The position numbers were made by a program, and so were the translations under genes. The notes beneath the pieces were generated by a model. The model did no database searches. It saw only the letters and a list, made by a program, of their open reading frames with translations, and was not told the DNA's origin. A stretch of DNA of 64,000 nucleotides from Defluviitaleaceae bacterium (GTDB lineage Bacteria > Bacillota > Clostridia > Lachnospirales > WQUN01), in assembly GCA_009780185.1 (NCBI GenBank), contig WRAN01000004.1, positions 1 to 64,000 on the forward strand, written 5' to 3'. Every line of letters starts with the position of its first letter. The first letter of the stretch is position 1. Positions 50,613 through 59,321 of the stretch are shown in pieces.

Positions 50613-53165
50613 TAGGTATCCGGCTTCTGTGATGACTTCTTTTGCTTTGTCTAGGTCCTCTGGGGCTACCAGTACTATTGGGCCTGTGCAACCCATTCCG
50701 CTGGTGGCGTAGATGCCTTTTTTCCATAGTACTTGTACTGCGTCTTCAAGCTCCAGGATTTCTATCCCGGCTATTTCTTCTGTTACTATTTTTTCTGGTG
50801 GGGCGGTTATTGCTTGGGTGGCTTCGGTTGTGGCGGCTTCTTTTGGTTCGCTTGTGACTAGTAAGGCATCCAGGCCGGCTTTTCTTGCAGCTTGGAACTC
50901 GGCGTTTACTTTTTTCACTAGTTCGCCTTTGGCACAAGCGGCTGCATAGGCTATTGCACCTGCTACTACCGGTGCGCCGGAGGCTCTGGAAATAATATTA
51001 ACAATCTGGGAATAACCTTGGCCTACACCTGGGCCGTAGCCGTCTCCTATGCTTTCGTAGCTGCCCCCTGTTGTAAAAGCGCTTAGGGCTTTCATCATTA
51101 CATTGCCTGTTAGGCTATCCATTACCATAATGTCGGGGGTGCCTTGTAGTAGGTCATTGCCACGCATGGTTGCGCCTTCTCTTGCGCTTTCGGTTAGGTT
51201 TATTGGGTAGCCTGCGGATTTTAGGTTTTCTAATGCCCGCTCTACTGCTCTTGCGCCGTCGATGTTGAGTACGCCTACTGTGGGGTTAGGGTTGCCACAT
51301 GCTTTGGCTACCGCTATCCCTTGGATTGTGTTTTTGACCATGGCTGCTGTGCGCTGAGTGTCGGAGGTGCCTGTGGTATTGGCTATATACATGCTTTTGC
51401 CACGGCCTGGGGTTATTGCGCGGCCTACTGTGGATACGCCGATTGGGAAGTTGTAGTGCATGGTGACGGCGGCATCTAGTGCGCCGGATTTTAACATTGC
51501 GTCCATTTGGGCGTGGGCTTCTTTTTCTGTTGTGGCTTCGATATGGGGTAGGGAGGTTGTGCAGGCTGGGCCAATTACTACTACTTCTATGGCAGGGTTA
51601 TTGTTGTGGGCTTGTTCTGCCCCTTTTAGCATCTCGGCTTCGCCGTGTTCGCTGCCTAGAAGGGTTAGGCCTACACGGATTTTTTGGGTGGTTTCGGCGG
51701 TTTCTAGTTCTGTTACGCCCTTATTTTTTTCCAAAATAAATGAAACGCCATCGAATAGGTTGGTAAGTCTGCCTAGGAATAGGCTGCCTTTGCCTATAAT
51801 CATCACGCGGTTTAACGCGCCGCTTTCCATTTGAGAGGCGGCATGGCCTAGGAAGGGTACTCCTGAGGGGATATGGCCTTGGGTTGGTGCGAAGCCTGGC
51901 ATGGCTATTTTTTCTACTACCTCATTAAGTTGGGTGCGTTCGAACTCTTTGCGCATTACGCCTAGGGCGGCAATCATTTTGTAGTTGGCTTTGGGTACGT
52001 CTCCCGCTCCGGCTGGTTCGGTTATTTCTGGGTTTTGCATTTCTACTGAGAAGGTGTCTATATCGGCTATGCCTAGACCTGCCCTGTCTAGCGGGTCGCC
52101 TACTATTGCTTGGGTTACGTTTTGCGGGCTTGCGCCGCTGCCTACTGTGTGACGGCCTACTATATCTGTGCGGATTACTGGGGAGGTGCCGTCGTTTTCA
52201 GCAATGTGTGCTGCGAAAGCGCCAATCATATCTTCTAGTACTGGGAGTCCTTTTTTTACATGGTCTTTTGCGTTCATGCCTAGTTTGGCAGAAGAGCCTC
52301 CGGCCACTACTACTACATTTTTGTATACGCCGCTTTTTACTAGGGCTGCTGCTTGCACTAGGGCGTGAACAGGTGCAGCACAAAAGCCGCGAGTGTCGGA
52401 GCCTGTAGCGTTTACACAGCCTACTACTTCGCCGATGGACTTGGCAAAGTTGCCGCCGCCGCGTTGGTTCATGTCGCCGCAAGCTTCCTCAGAGCACTCG
52501 ATGATATATTCTACATCCAGAGGGTCTAGGCCTGTTTTGGCAAAAAGAAGAGCCATAGAGAAAGCGGCAGAGGCTTTGCTGGTTAGGTTTTCGAACATTA
52601 CATGTGCGCTTAATGCTTGGTCGAAGGCATGGGCTTTTTTAATACAGCCAACTAACTTACCATCGTGGTATAGAGGCTCTGCGCCATGGTCTTTGACTTG
52701 CTCGGATATGGTTTCCACAGTTGTTGGATTCTTTGTTAGTTTGTCCAGGAAAGGCCAATTGCCTACTACTGGGTGCGCTTTTAGGGATTCGTGGGCTTTT
52801 GTAGCAAAGCTTTCATCCAAAAGAACAAGATCGAAAGCGTCTACTGCTTTTATTAAGCCAATGAACTCGTCTTGTGGCATGATTTCTCCAAGCTTGCCTT
52901 GGCGTGTGGATTCTTTTGATGCGTTTTCGTACCATGGGCGTGGAATGGAGTCTAGTGCCTTTGGTTCCATATTGCCTATGAATACCTGGTTTGGTGGGTA
53001 TGCTACCGCGTCTTCGAAACTACGGAAGCTTTTGGGCAGCTCCTTTAGATATTCGCTGTCTGGGTTGAGTTTTACTTCGTTGGTTTGGGTACTGCCTTGG
53101 TGTAGTAGTATGTCATTGGCTTGGATAAGGGCGTAGGTTGTGCCCTTTAGTACTGGGAATTTCAT
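50610..53165 (-). CDS. grdC: Glycine reductase complex component C, fused alpha and beta subunits
   Basis: The product has 851 residues with no break in the frame. Residues 1-485 match GrdC (FabH-like fold; TGSDTRGFCAAPVHALVQA near 254-272; TNLFDGVSFILEKN near 468-481). A 12-residue linker (about 483-495, TELETAETTQKI) leads to residues 497-851, which match GrdD: GLTLLGSEHGEAEMLKGAE and Cys826 in ATSGMGCTGP, which corresponds to the acetyl-carrying Cys of GrdD. Component C accepts the carboxymethyl-selenoenzyme and releases acetyl phosphate. In studied organisms grdC and grdD are separate genes. AAGGAG precedes the ATG. Confidence 0.93.
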   Translation of the reverse strand: MKFPVLKGTTYALIQANDILLHQGSTQTNEVKLNPDSEYLKELPKSFRSFEDAVAYPPNQVFIGNMEPKALDSIPRPWYENASKESTRQGKLGEIMPQDEFIGLIKAVDAFDLVLLDESFATKAHESLKAHPVVGNWPFLDKLTKNPTTVETISEQVKDHGAEPLYHDGKLVGCIKKAHAFDQALSAHVMFENLTSKASAAFSMALLFAKTGLDPLDVEYIIECSEEACGDMNQRGGGNFAKSIGEVVGCVNATGSDTRGFCAAPVHALVQAAALVKSGVYKNVVVVAGGSSAKLGMNAKDHVKKGLPVLEDMIGAFAAHIAENDGTSPVIRTDIVGRHTVGSGASPQNVTQAIVGDPLDRAGLGIADIDTFSVEMQNPEITEPAGAGDVPKANYKMIAALGVMRKEFERTQLNEVVEKIAMPGFAPTQGHIPSGVPFLGHAASQMESGALNRVMIIGKGSLFLGRLTNLFDGVSFILEKNKGVTELETAETTQKIRVGLTLLGSEHGEAEMLKGAEQAHNNNPAIEVVVIGPACTTSLPHIEATTEKEAHAQMDAMLKSGALDAAVTMHYNFPIGVSTVGRAITPGRGKSMYIANTTGTSDTQRTAAMVKNTIQGIAVAKACGNPNPTVGVLNIDGARAVERALENLKSAGYPINLTESAREGATMRGNDLLQGTPDIMVMDSLTGNVMMKALSAFTTGGSYESIGDGYGPGVGQGYSQIVNIISRASGAPVVAGAIAYAAACAKGELVKKVNAEFQAARKAGLDALLVTSEPKEAATTEATQAITAPPEKIVTEEIAGIEILELEDAVQVLWKKGIYATSGMGCTGPIVLVAPEDLDKAKEVITEAGYL

Positions 53166-53178
53166 TGGGTCAACTCCT

Positions 53179-54219
53179 TTATATATGCTTTTTAGTTTCC
53201 TCTAGAAATAAATCAAAATCACTTTCAAATAACTTATCTTGAACAATTCTAAATTTTTCAAACTCTGTTTCAGCGTGAAGCTTTGCTTGCTCTCTTGTTA
53301 TTTTTCCGGCACCAATTAATATCTCACTTCCATTAAACTCTAGGAATCCGTCTAGTCTTGCTGCCCAGTCATTCATTGACATAGGGATACGGCGTTGTGT
53401 TTGCAATTCTGCAAAGTCTAAATATAGTGAAACTATACGTTCTAGGTAATCCATCTCTTCTTTGTTTAGATAGTTTTTTGCGATAGTAACATCGGCTTTA
53501 ATGATTTTGCCTGTAGGAGCAGTCTCCCATGTGGTTAAGCCCATGTGCTCTTTATCGGCATCAGCTCGCGCTACTATTAGCTCAGCGGCAGTGTGACGGT
53601 GAACTGCGTAATGTAGCTTGTTTTGAACCGCGCTAAAGAATTTGCGGGTTGTTTTTGCTGTTTTATCATAATCAAAAGATGTGGCGTATATATCCGTCAC
53701 CTTTTGATAAAATTTACGCTCGGATAATCGTATCTCTCGGATTGTTTGTAGTTGTCGCTCGAAAAACTCGTCAGTGAAGGTATGGCCCTTTTTTAGGCGG
53801 TCAGTATCCATCACCCAGCCTTGGATTGTGTAATCTTTTACTATCTGACTTGCCCATTTTCGAAAGCGGATGGCTCTATCGTTGTTAACTTTGAAGCCGA
53901 CAGAGATAATCATCTGTAGATTATAATGCATTGTTGTACGACCAACTTGGCGATTTCCCTCGGTTCGAACTATTCGGAAATTCCGAATAGTTGATTCTTC
54001 TGTTAGTTCTCCGTCAGAAAATATTTTTGTTATATGTTCACTTATTGTAACGACAGAAACATTGTAAAGCTCAGACATCATCTTCTGGGTGAGCCAAATA
54101 TTTTCGTCTTCATATCGCATTTCTATGCTTGCATCATTGCCGCCTGTCGCTGCAGTAAAAGTTAAATATTCTGCGGCACTACTACGAATAATGGCTGTGT
54201 CATTTTTTTTCTTACTCAT
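53179..54219 (-). CDS. RhuM-family protein inside the grd operon
   Basis: The product has 346 residues. DENIWLTQKMMSELYNVSVVTISEHI (read as WLTQKMMSELYNVS) and GRTTMHYNLQMIISVGFKVN mark the RhuM/virulence-associated family with an N-terminal helix-turn-helix-like fold. A middle region includes RLSERKFYQKVTDIYATS, and a C-terminal helical part follows. Characterised roles are few; it is common on mobile or accessory regions of genomes. It has no relation to glycine reduction, yet lies between grdB (and its terminator) and grdCD, 13 bases from the latter. It is likely an insertion. Confidence 0.85.
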   Translation of the reverse strand: MSKKKNDTAIIRSSAAEYLTFTAATGGNDASIEMRYEDENIWLTQKMMSELYNVSVVTISEHITKIFSDGELTEESTIRNFRIVRTEGNRQVGRTTMHYNLQMIISVGFKVNNDRAIRFRKWASQIVKDYTIQGWVMDTDRLKKGHTFTDEFFERQLQTIREIRLSERKFYQKVTDIYATSFDYDKTAKTTRKFFSAVQNKLHYAVHRHTAAELIVARADADKEHMGLTTWETAPTGKIIKADVTIAKNYLNKEEMDYLERIVSLYLDFAELQTQRRIPMSMNDWAARLDGFLEFNGSEILIGAGKITREQAKLHAETEFEKFRIVQDKLFESDFDLFLEETKKHI

Positions 54220-54244
54220 GTTTGGATTCTCCTGGTTTGCAATC

Positions 54245-54286
54245 GAAAAAAGGGCTGCCTCATGAAATAGTTCACAAAGCAGCCCT
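54245..54286 (-). terminator. Hairpin terminator after grdB
   Basis: AGGGCTGC (54251-54258) pairs with GCAGCCCT (54279-54286). On the minus strand the stem is followed by TTTTTT. It lies 5 bases past the grdB stop, inside the operon, so expression of grdCD and kbl must depend on read-through or another promoter. Confidence 0.8.
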
Positions 54287-54291
54287 AGTAG

Positions 54292-55575
54292 CTAAAATAC
54301 AGTCTGCTCGTCAACCTCTGTACACAGGGCATCTAGCGCTTTTTTAACTAGCTTCCGGCGCAGTTCTTTTTCTTCTGCTGCTGGGAGGCTTGGATCCCCA
54401 AGGGGGTAGGGGATTGCAACAGTGGGTACAATTCTATTGGCCCCTACTGTTATTGATATTGGTACTACTGTACACATATGAACCACGGGGATACCGTGAC
54501 GTTCGATTTCTTTCACCATCGTTGCACCGCAACGAGTACAGGTGCCTCATGTGGAGGTCAGGATTACGCAGGATACGTTGTCCTGGAGTAATTCCTGAGC
54601 GATGGCAGTGGCAAATTTTTTGGAATCTGCTACGGATGTGCCATTTCCTACTGTTGAGTACCAGTAATCATGGAGTGAGCCAATTTCACCTGAGGTTACC
54701 ATTTCCTTTACTACGTCTACAGGAAGAACGCGGTCTAGGTCTAGGTTGGCATATACAGGATCGTAGCCGCCGTGGGCGGTTTCGCCGTTTTCTGCGGTGA
54801 AGTCTACGATATCTACCAAGGAGTATTTCCCAAACTTGGATGCGCTGGAGGATTCTATACGGTCTGGGTTGCCTTTGGGTACTGGGCCGCCAGAGCTTAC
54901 TAGTGCGATACGGGCTTTCGTGATATCAGTGATAGCTGGGCCTGGAAGCACTCTGTCGAATACAGGCATTGGATATTCTGTTGTGAACTCATTGCCTGAA
55001 ATCTTTTTAAGAAGCATATCCACGGCGCGTTTTGAGCCCCGGGTGTCGGCAAAGTAGTTGACGCGTAGGCCTTTTTCAAAGAAGCCTTCGGTTACGGTTT
55101 CCCCGGCGATTATTTTCTTGGCGATTGCTACCATATCAGGGATAGCTTTGCGCATTGTGGCAGCGCTATTGCCTGTGGGTACGAAGTAGCCGTGGCGCTT
55201 GTAGATTTCTAGGCCTGGGTTTTCTTCGTATAAGCCGCCTACTACTGGGATTTTTAGCTCCTCGTCTACTACTTTGGCTACTGTGCCGCAAGCCATACCG
55301 TAGCGCCCTGCGTTGAAGGCTGGGCCTACTACTACTAGGTCTGGGGAGAAGCTTTTAATCATTTCCAGTACTTCTGGGGTTGCGGTTTCTAGGTTTTCGT
55401 TGAAATAGCTATCGCCGCATATTACTGTGCCTACTACGGTTGCAGCATCTCCTAGTGCAGCGGCTAGCGCTGCGCCTGGGCCTACAGAGCCGTCACGCTT
55501 TTCTGGCGGAAGATCGGCTTTTTCTTCGCCGCCGTAACCAGCGTAGAACTGATTTATATAATGGACAATTCTCAT
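54292..55575 (-). CDS. grdB: Glycine reductase component B, selenoprotein subunit
   Basis: The product has 427 residues including selenocysteine at 343 (in-frame TGA at 54547-54549). The sequence around it reads LTST-Sec-GTCTRCGATM, the conserved Sec-x2-Cys-x2-Cys motif of GrdB. It has the usual size. Component B binds glycine through the pyruvoyl group of GrdE and passes the carbon to GrdA. A hairpin with a GGU loop follows the TGA, see the SECIS entry. A conventional annotation would cut this gene in two. It begins 38 bases after grdA. Confidence 0.95.
54511..54549 (-). other. SECIS-like hairpin in grdB
   Basis: In the message, 12 bases after UGA the stem CGUUGC pairs with GCAACG around the loop GGU. 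CACC and GGUG can pair outside. The GGU starts 18 bases after UGA, the same distance as in the E. coli fdhF element as I recall it, which has GGUCU in its loop. This supports use of UGA as selenocysteine. Confidence 0.75.
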
Positions 55576-55612
55576 TAACGCTTACACCTCTCTTTCAAGG
55601 TTTATGATGCTA

Positions 55613-56065
55613 CTAACCGCGATAGGTTGCCACTTCGGAAACAATGGCATCTACGTCTAGCACCATTTCCATCATGGCTATTTGGTCTTCGTATACGGCT
55701 GAATCAATTTCATCTTTTACTTCTACAATGTGGTACGCTAAGAGTCCCAACGAGACTCCGGCCAAAGGACCTGCATAGGTAGGATCTCCGGAAGATACGG
55801 TTTCTGCGGCTAGGCCAGAAGCTTCTGCTTCTGCTCCTCCGAGTAAGATGATTAGCTCGGTATTGCCGTATTTGTCGCATAATTCCTTAATCCTTGCCTG
55901 GTTTTCTAGGTCCATGGCGCCTGCGCTGGTTCAGACGAAACATTCGGTTGTAGAAAACACTACTTCTGTGCCGGGTACGGTGGCTACGCAAGCTTCTATA
56001 GCTGGGCCGGGTATTCCGTCACGGTCGCCTAGGATGGCGATTTTTTTGCCTTCTAATATTCCCAT
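55613..56065 (-). CDS. grdA: Glycine reductase component A, selenoprotein
   Basis: The product has 150 residues including selenocysteine at 45 (in-frame TGA at 55931-55933). The N-terminus [20 protein letters not shown] and the motif ECFV[12 protein letters not shown] match GrdA, in which Cys-x2-Sec (CFVU) carries the carboxymethyl group. It is the carrier protein that links components B and C and is reduced by thioredoxin. It precedes grdB and follows grdE after a repeat. The open frames on both sides of TGA are in the same phase, with no other disruption. Confidence 0.96.
55911..55933 (-). other. Possible SECIS hairpin in grdA
   Basis: After UGA the message has GCG and CGC paired around CAGG, with CCA/UGG outside. 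It is shorter and closer to UGA than in grdB. It may still be recognised by SelB, but the structure is less clear. Confidence 0.45.
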
Positions 56066-56091
56066 GAATATGCTCCCTTCATTTTTTTATT

Positions 56092-56183
56092 TAGAACCTT
56101 GGGGCTCTGCCCCAAACCCCGTAAACTTTTGAAAAAGTTTAATCAAAACTTTGATTTAAATCGTGCGTTGCACGATTTAGGGG
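56092..56183. repeat. GGGGCTCTGCCCC-type repeat inside the grd operon
   Basis: It contains TTGGGGCTCTGCCCCAAA, AACTTTTGAAAAAGTTT and ATCGTGCGTTGCACGAT, three palindromes in series. Related elements lie at 37346-37415 and 27514-27572. It separates grdE from grdA within one transcript. Confidence 0.6.
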
Positions 56184-56190
56184 TATTGTT

Positions 56191-57477
56191 TTATATTGTT
56201 TTGGCGGTAAGATAGCCGTAGCCAAGCTCGTTGGTTGCGCCTATTATTACCTGGATTTCTGCTTCTATGCTACCGTCTGGGCGTAGGCTGCCTTCCCATC
56301 CGCCTGCTATTACGTGGGCTACTTCTGGGTAGCCTAGTACGGTTTGCATTGGGGGTAGCTCTACTACTTGGTTGGCGTTGCCGGCGGTTACTACTGCGTT
56401 GCCTAGTGGGGTTGAATCCGCTAAGGACTGGCTTCCGCCGTCTTGGCCTGCGTATTCGTCTGTGATTAGCACGGTTTTTATGCCTTGCTTTTCTATTTTG
56501 TTGCAGTTCATTACCAGGTCAGCGTCGGGGTTACCGAAGCCTTCTTCGGAGATGATTACCGCATCTACGCCTAGGAAGCCTACTAGTTTCGCAGTCATGT
56601 TGCTGCTGCGTTCTTTGTCTTGTAGGGTTACATTTTCGTTGGTGATAATACAGCCTAGGAAGTTGATGGTTTTGCCGTGTTGCTCGTAAAGGTCGGCAAT
56701 AACTGGGTTGTTGGCGTGGATGTAGGTTGGGTTTTTGTCACAGGCGGATACACAGTTTCCGCTTACGATTGCCCCATCCATGATTTCTGTTGGGTACATA
56801 AATGTGGGTACGATTTGCCTTACATCTACGCCATAATAGTAGGTGTTGTGCAAAAGCCCTTGGGTTTGTAGCATGTACACATATGCTACCTTTGGTAAAC
56901 CTGGGTACTGGGCGGCTTGTTCTAGGATGGGCTTGGTTTCATAGGGGGTCACTTTATCTGGGGTGACTTCCTTGCCTGCTTCCCCTAGATATACTGCGGC
57001 TCTAAAGCCTGCAAGCCTTACAACAAGTTCATGCTCGTGTTGTAGGATACCGTCTACGGGCTCTACTTTTACTACTACGTTTTGGGTTTGGGAAAATGGT
57101 GTGTACTGTGCTCCTGGGCCGCTCATGTCTATGATGCCCTCTTGGAAGCCTACTATTTTCCCTGTGGTTACTACTGCTGCACCTTTTAGTACGTGTGTGC
57201 GACCAGAGCCTACTTGCTCTACATCGGTCATAAAGCCTGGGAAGATTCCTCCTGGGCCCTCTACCTTCACGCGGGGCTCAATTACATCCTTAACGGGAAG
57301 GATGCGAACAGATTCCCCGGGGCGAGCCAGAAAGACTTCTACAGATTTAATCCTGTCGTCTTTTGCGGCCTCGGCGGCTAGCTCTTCTTTATCGATATAA
57401 AGAACGCCGCCCTTCACCGCTGTGGCTTCGCCAAATTGCACATCTTTTACAAGAATTTCGCCAACTTCTAAGCGCAT
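56191..57477 (-). CDS. grdE: Glycine reductase component B, GrdE proprotein
   Basis: The product has 428 residues. It is a proprotein that is cut before Cys242 to create the pyruvoyl group that binds glycine as a Schiff base. Here Cys242 is present in VSGNCVSACDKNP, exactly at the number known from Clostridium sticklandii as I recall it. TGKIVGFQEGIIDMSGPGAQ and NFLGCIITNENVTLQDKE are also typical. The two products of cutting work with GrdB. Start follows GGAGG-like AAGGAGGTATG. Confidence 0.93.
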   Translation of the reverse strand: MRLEVGEILVKDVQFGEATAVKGGVLYIDKEELAAEAAKDDRIKSVEVFLARPGESVRILPVKDVIEPRVKVEGPGGIFPGFMTDVEQVGSGRTHVLKGAAVVTTGKIVGFQEGIIDMSGPGAQYTPFSQTQNVVVKVEPVDGILQHEHELVVRLAGFRAAVYLGEAGKEVTPDKVTPYETKPILEQAAQYPGLPKVAYVYMLQTQGLLHNTYYYGVDVRQIVPTFMYPTEIMDGAIVSGNCVSACDKNPTYIHANNPVIADLYEQHGKTINFLGCIITNENVTLQDKERSSNMTAKLVGFLGVDAVIISEEGFGNPDADLVMNCNKIEKQGIKTVLITDEYAGQDGGSQSLADSTPLGNAVVTAGNANQVVELPPMQTVLGYPEVAHVIAGGWEGSLRPDGSIEAEIQVIIGATNELGYGYLTAKTI

Positions 57478-57505
57478 GACATACCTCCTTGCATTTATAT
57501 TTGAA

Positions 57506-57835
57506 TTAGGCTAGTAATTCCTCAAGTTTGGCTTCTACTGCGGCCATGCCGCCTTCTTCTATGGCTTCTTTATCGAAGGAGAAGACTTTTTCCCCGCCTT
57601 TGTAGAAGACTAGGGTAGGGAGGCCCATTACTTTTTGGGCTATTGCTAAGCGTCTATTACCTGCTGTGTCCAGCTTGCAGAATTTTGCACGGCCTGCGTT
57701 TTTTTCTGCAAAGGCTATTACTTCTGGCATAAGTGCCATGCATGGCTCGCATTTAGGGCTCCAGAAGTCTACAAATACTAGGCCTTCGGCCTCTAGTACT
57801 TCGGCATCGAAGTTTTCTTTTGATAGTTCAATCAT
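57506..57835 (-). CDS. trxA: Thioredoxin of the glycine reductase system
   Basis: The product has 109 residues. The active site is WSPKCEPC with Cys29 and Cys32; the EP between the cysteines is typical of thioredoxins in grd operons, unlike the usual GP. The rest is the normal thioredoxin fold (VMGLPTLVFYKGGEKV). It passes electrons from TrxB to GrdA. It stands between trxB and grdE. Confidence 0.93.
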   Translation of the reverse strand: MIELSKENFDAEVLEAEGLVFVDFWSPKCEPCMALMPEVIAFAEKNAGRAKFCKLDTAGNRRLAIAQKVMGLPTLVFYKGGEKVFSFDKEAIEEGGMAAVEAKLEELLA

Positions 57836-57897
57836 TGGGTTTTCCTCCTATACATGTGTTACTTTTCTGGTTTTTACATTATCATCGGGGCGATTTG

Positions 57898-58872
57898 TTA
57901 TTTATTTAACTTGCTAAGAAGCTCAGGAGTTACACGGCCCTCTACGTGGCCTTCTAGGAAACGCTCTGCGCATACTGCTGCTATTGCGCCGTCTGCTGCT
58001 GCTGTTACTACTTGGCGTAGGAATTTTACTCTGGCATCGCCTACGGCGTAAACACCGGGGATATCTGTTTCGCAGCGGTCGTTGGTGATTATATAGCCTT
58101 GCTTATCTAGTGCAACTTTGCCCTCTAAGAAGTCTGTGTTGGGTACGGAGCCGATAAATACGAAAACGCCGTTTACTTCTAGGTTGGTGATTTCATCGGT
58201 TTTGATATTTTTTACATTAACACCTTCTACTAACTCTTCGCCTTGGATTTCGTCTAATACGGAGTTCCAAATCCATTTGATTTTTGGGTTTTTCATGGCT
58301 TTTTCTGCGCTCATTTTATTGCAGTCTAGAACGCCTTCATCGTGGATTACTATTATTGTTACGGTTTCGGCAAACTTGGTAAGATACATAGCTTCTTCAA
58401 TGGCGGCGTCACCGTTGCCTACTACTACTACATCTAAGTCTTCGAAGAAGTCCGCGTCACAGGTGGCGCAGTAGGATACACCTTTACCACGCAGGGGGCC
58501 TTCGCCTTTTACGCCTAGGGTTCTGGGAGTTGCACCGGGGGAAAGTACTACTGTGCGGCCTTGATAGGTTTCGCCGCTTTTGGTGGTTATTTTTTTTACT
58601 TCCCCTTGAAGGTCAAGGTCAGTGACTTGGCCTTTTATTACTTCTGTGCCAAAATGTTTTGCATGGGCTAAGAACTCATCCATTATTTCTGGGCCGGAGG
58701 CTTCCTTATAGAAGCCTGGATAGTTTTCCATTTCCATTGTGGTTGCGGCCTGTCCGCCTGGGCGGCCTTTTTCTATTATTGCTGTTTTTAGGCGACCACG
58801 GCTGCCATAAATTCCGGCGGTTAGGCCTCCTGGGCCTGCGCCTACAATTAGGATGTCATACACTTCGCTCAT
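57898..58872 (-). CDS. trxB: Thioredoxin reductase of the glycine reductase system
   Basis: The product has 324 residues. The FAD motif GAGPGGLTAGIYGSRG lies at 11-26. The redox pair is Cys135/Cys138 in SYCATCDAD. NAD(P)H binding is at VVVVGNGDAAIEEAM, where GNGDAA replaces the more common GGGDSA. The ending VYAVGDARVKFLRQVVTAAADG is family-typical. It reduces the thioredoxin next to it, so the reductant for glycine reduction comes from pyridine nucleotide. Confidence 0.94.
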   Translation of the reverse strand: MSEVYDILIVGAGPGGLTAGIYGSRGRLKTAIIEKGRPGGQAATTMEMENYPGFYKEASGPEIMDEFLAHAKHFGTEVIKGQVTDLDLQGEVKKITTKSGETYQGRTVVLSPGATPRTLGVKGEGPLRGKGVSYCATCDADFFEDLDVVVVGNGDAAIEEAMYLTKFAETVTIIVIHDEGVLDCNKMSAEKAMKNPKIKWIWNSVLDEIQGEELVEGVNVKNIKTDEITNLEVNGVFVFIGSVPNTDFLEGKVALDKQGYIITNDRCETDIPGVYAVGDARVKFLRQVVTAAADGAIAAVCAERFLEGHVEGRVTPELLSKLNK

Positions 58873-58887
58873 GATATCTTCCTCTCT

Positions 58888-59241
58888 TTATATAAGTGCG
58901 GATTTTATGTGGTCAAGATCTATTATGCGAAAGTCTGCCAAAATGGATACATCAAAGTTACGACATTTGTCAGGTAATCGCCTAAGTACGGATATTGCGT
59001 CTTCTATTATTTGGAGTGATTTAAAATCCAAAGGGCCGACAGCGGAAGAAATTACAACGCTTTTATATGGGGTATCATTGGGCTTGATGCTGCCACTTAG
59101 GGGGTGGCTGATTAACTCAGCGCCTTTGTGAACAGCATCCCGTACGGATTCAAAGATTTGCATTACGCTGCCGTCAATGTATGTTGAAATCAAAGGATAT
59201 TTTTCAACAACATCAGGATTGTTAGTTAAAATTATTTTCAC
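58888..59241 (-). CDS. grdX: GrdX protein
   Basis: The product has 117 residues of the GrdX family, whose members always stand at the front of grd operons. ILTNNPDVVEKYP and GAELISHPLSGSIKPNDTPYKS are recognised. Its function is not known; a regulatory or assembly role is often proposed. It is the first gene after the riboswitch, and trxB starts 15 bases after it. Confidence 0.88.
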   Translation of the reverse strand: MKIILTNNPDVVEKYPLISTYIDGSVMQIFESVRDAVHKGAELISHPLSGSIKPNDTPYKSVVISSAVGPLDFKSLQIIEDAISVLRRLPDKCRNFDVSILADFRIIDLDHIKSALI

Positions 59242-59280
59242 AAGTTTCCGCCTTTTAGTAATCTTAACAAAATCTTAACA

Positions 59281-59312
59281 AAAAAAGAGAAATAGCATAA
59301 ATGCCATTTCTC
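59281..59312 (-). terminator. Riboswitch-linked terminator before grdX
   Basis: GAGAAATGGCAT (59301-59312) pairs with ATGCTATTTCTC (59287-59298) with one G-U pair, then TTTTTT. The CAGAG just before its 5' arm can pair instead with CTCTG at the end of the riboswitch (near 59313-59326), forming an antiterminator. Confidence 0.85.
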
Positions 59313-59321
59313 TGCATAATC

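Noticed and set aside
52393-53136. A 247-codon frame antisense to grdCD
   Set aside because: It results from the codon bias of the highly expressed grd gene on the other strand, and has no ribosome site.
54547-56065. Reading grdA and grdB as frameshifted or nonsense pseudogenes
   Set aside because: Each TGA falls exactly at the known selenocysteine site and the flanking frames stay in phase and are conserved.
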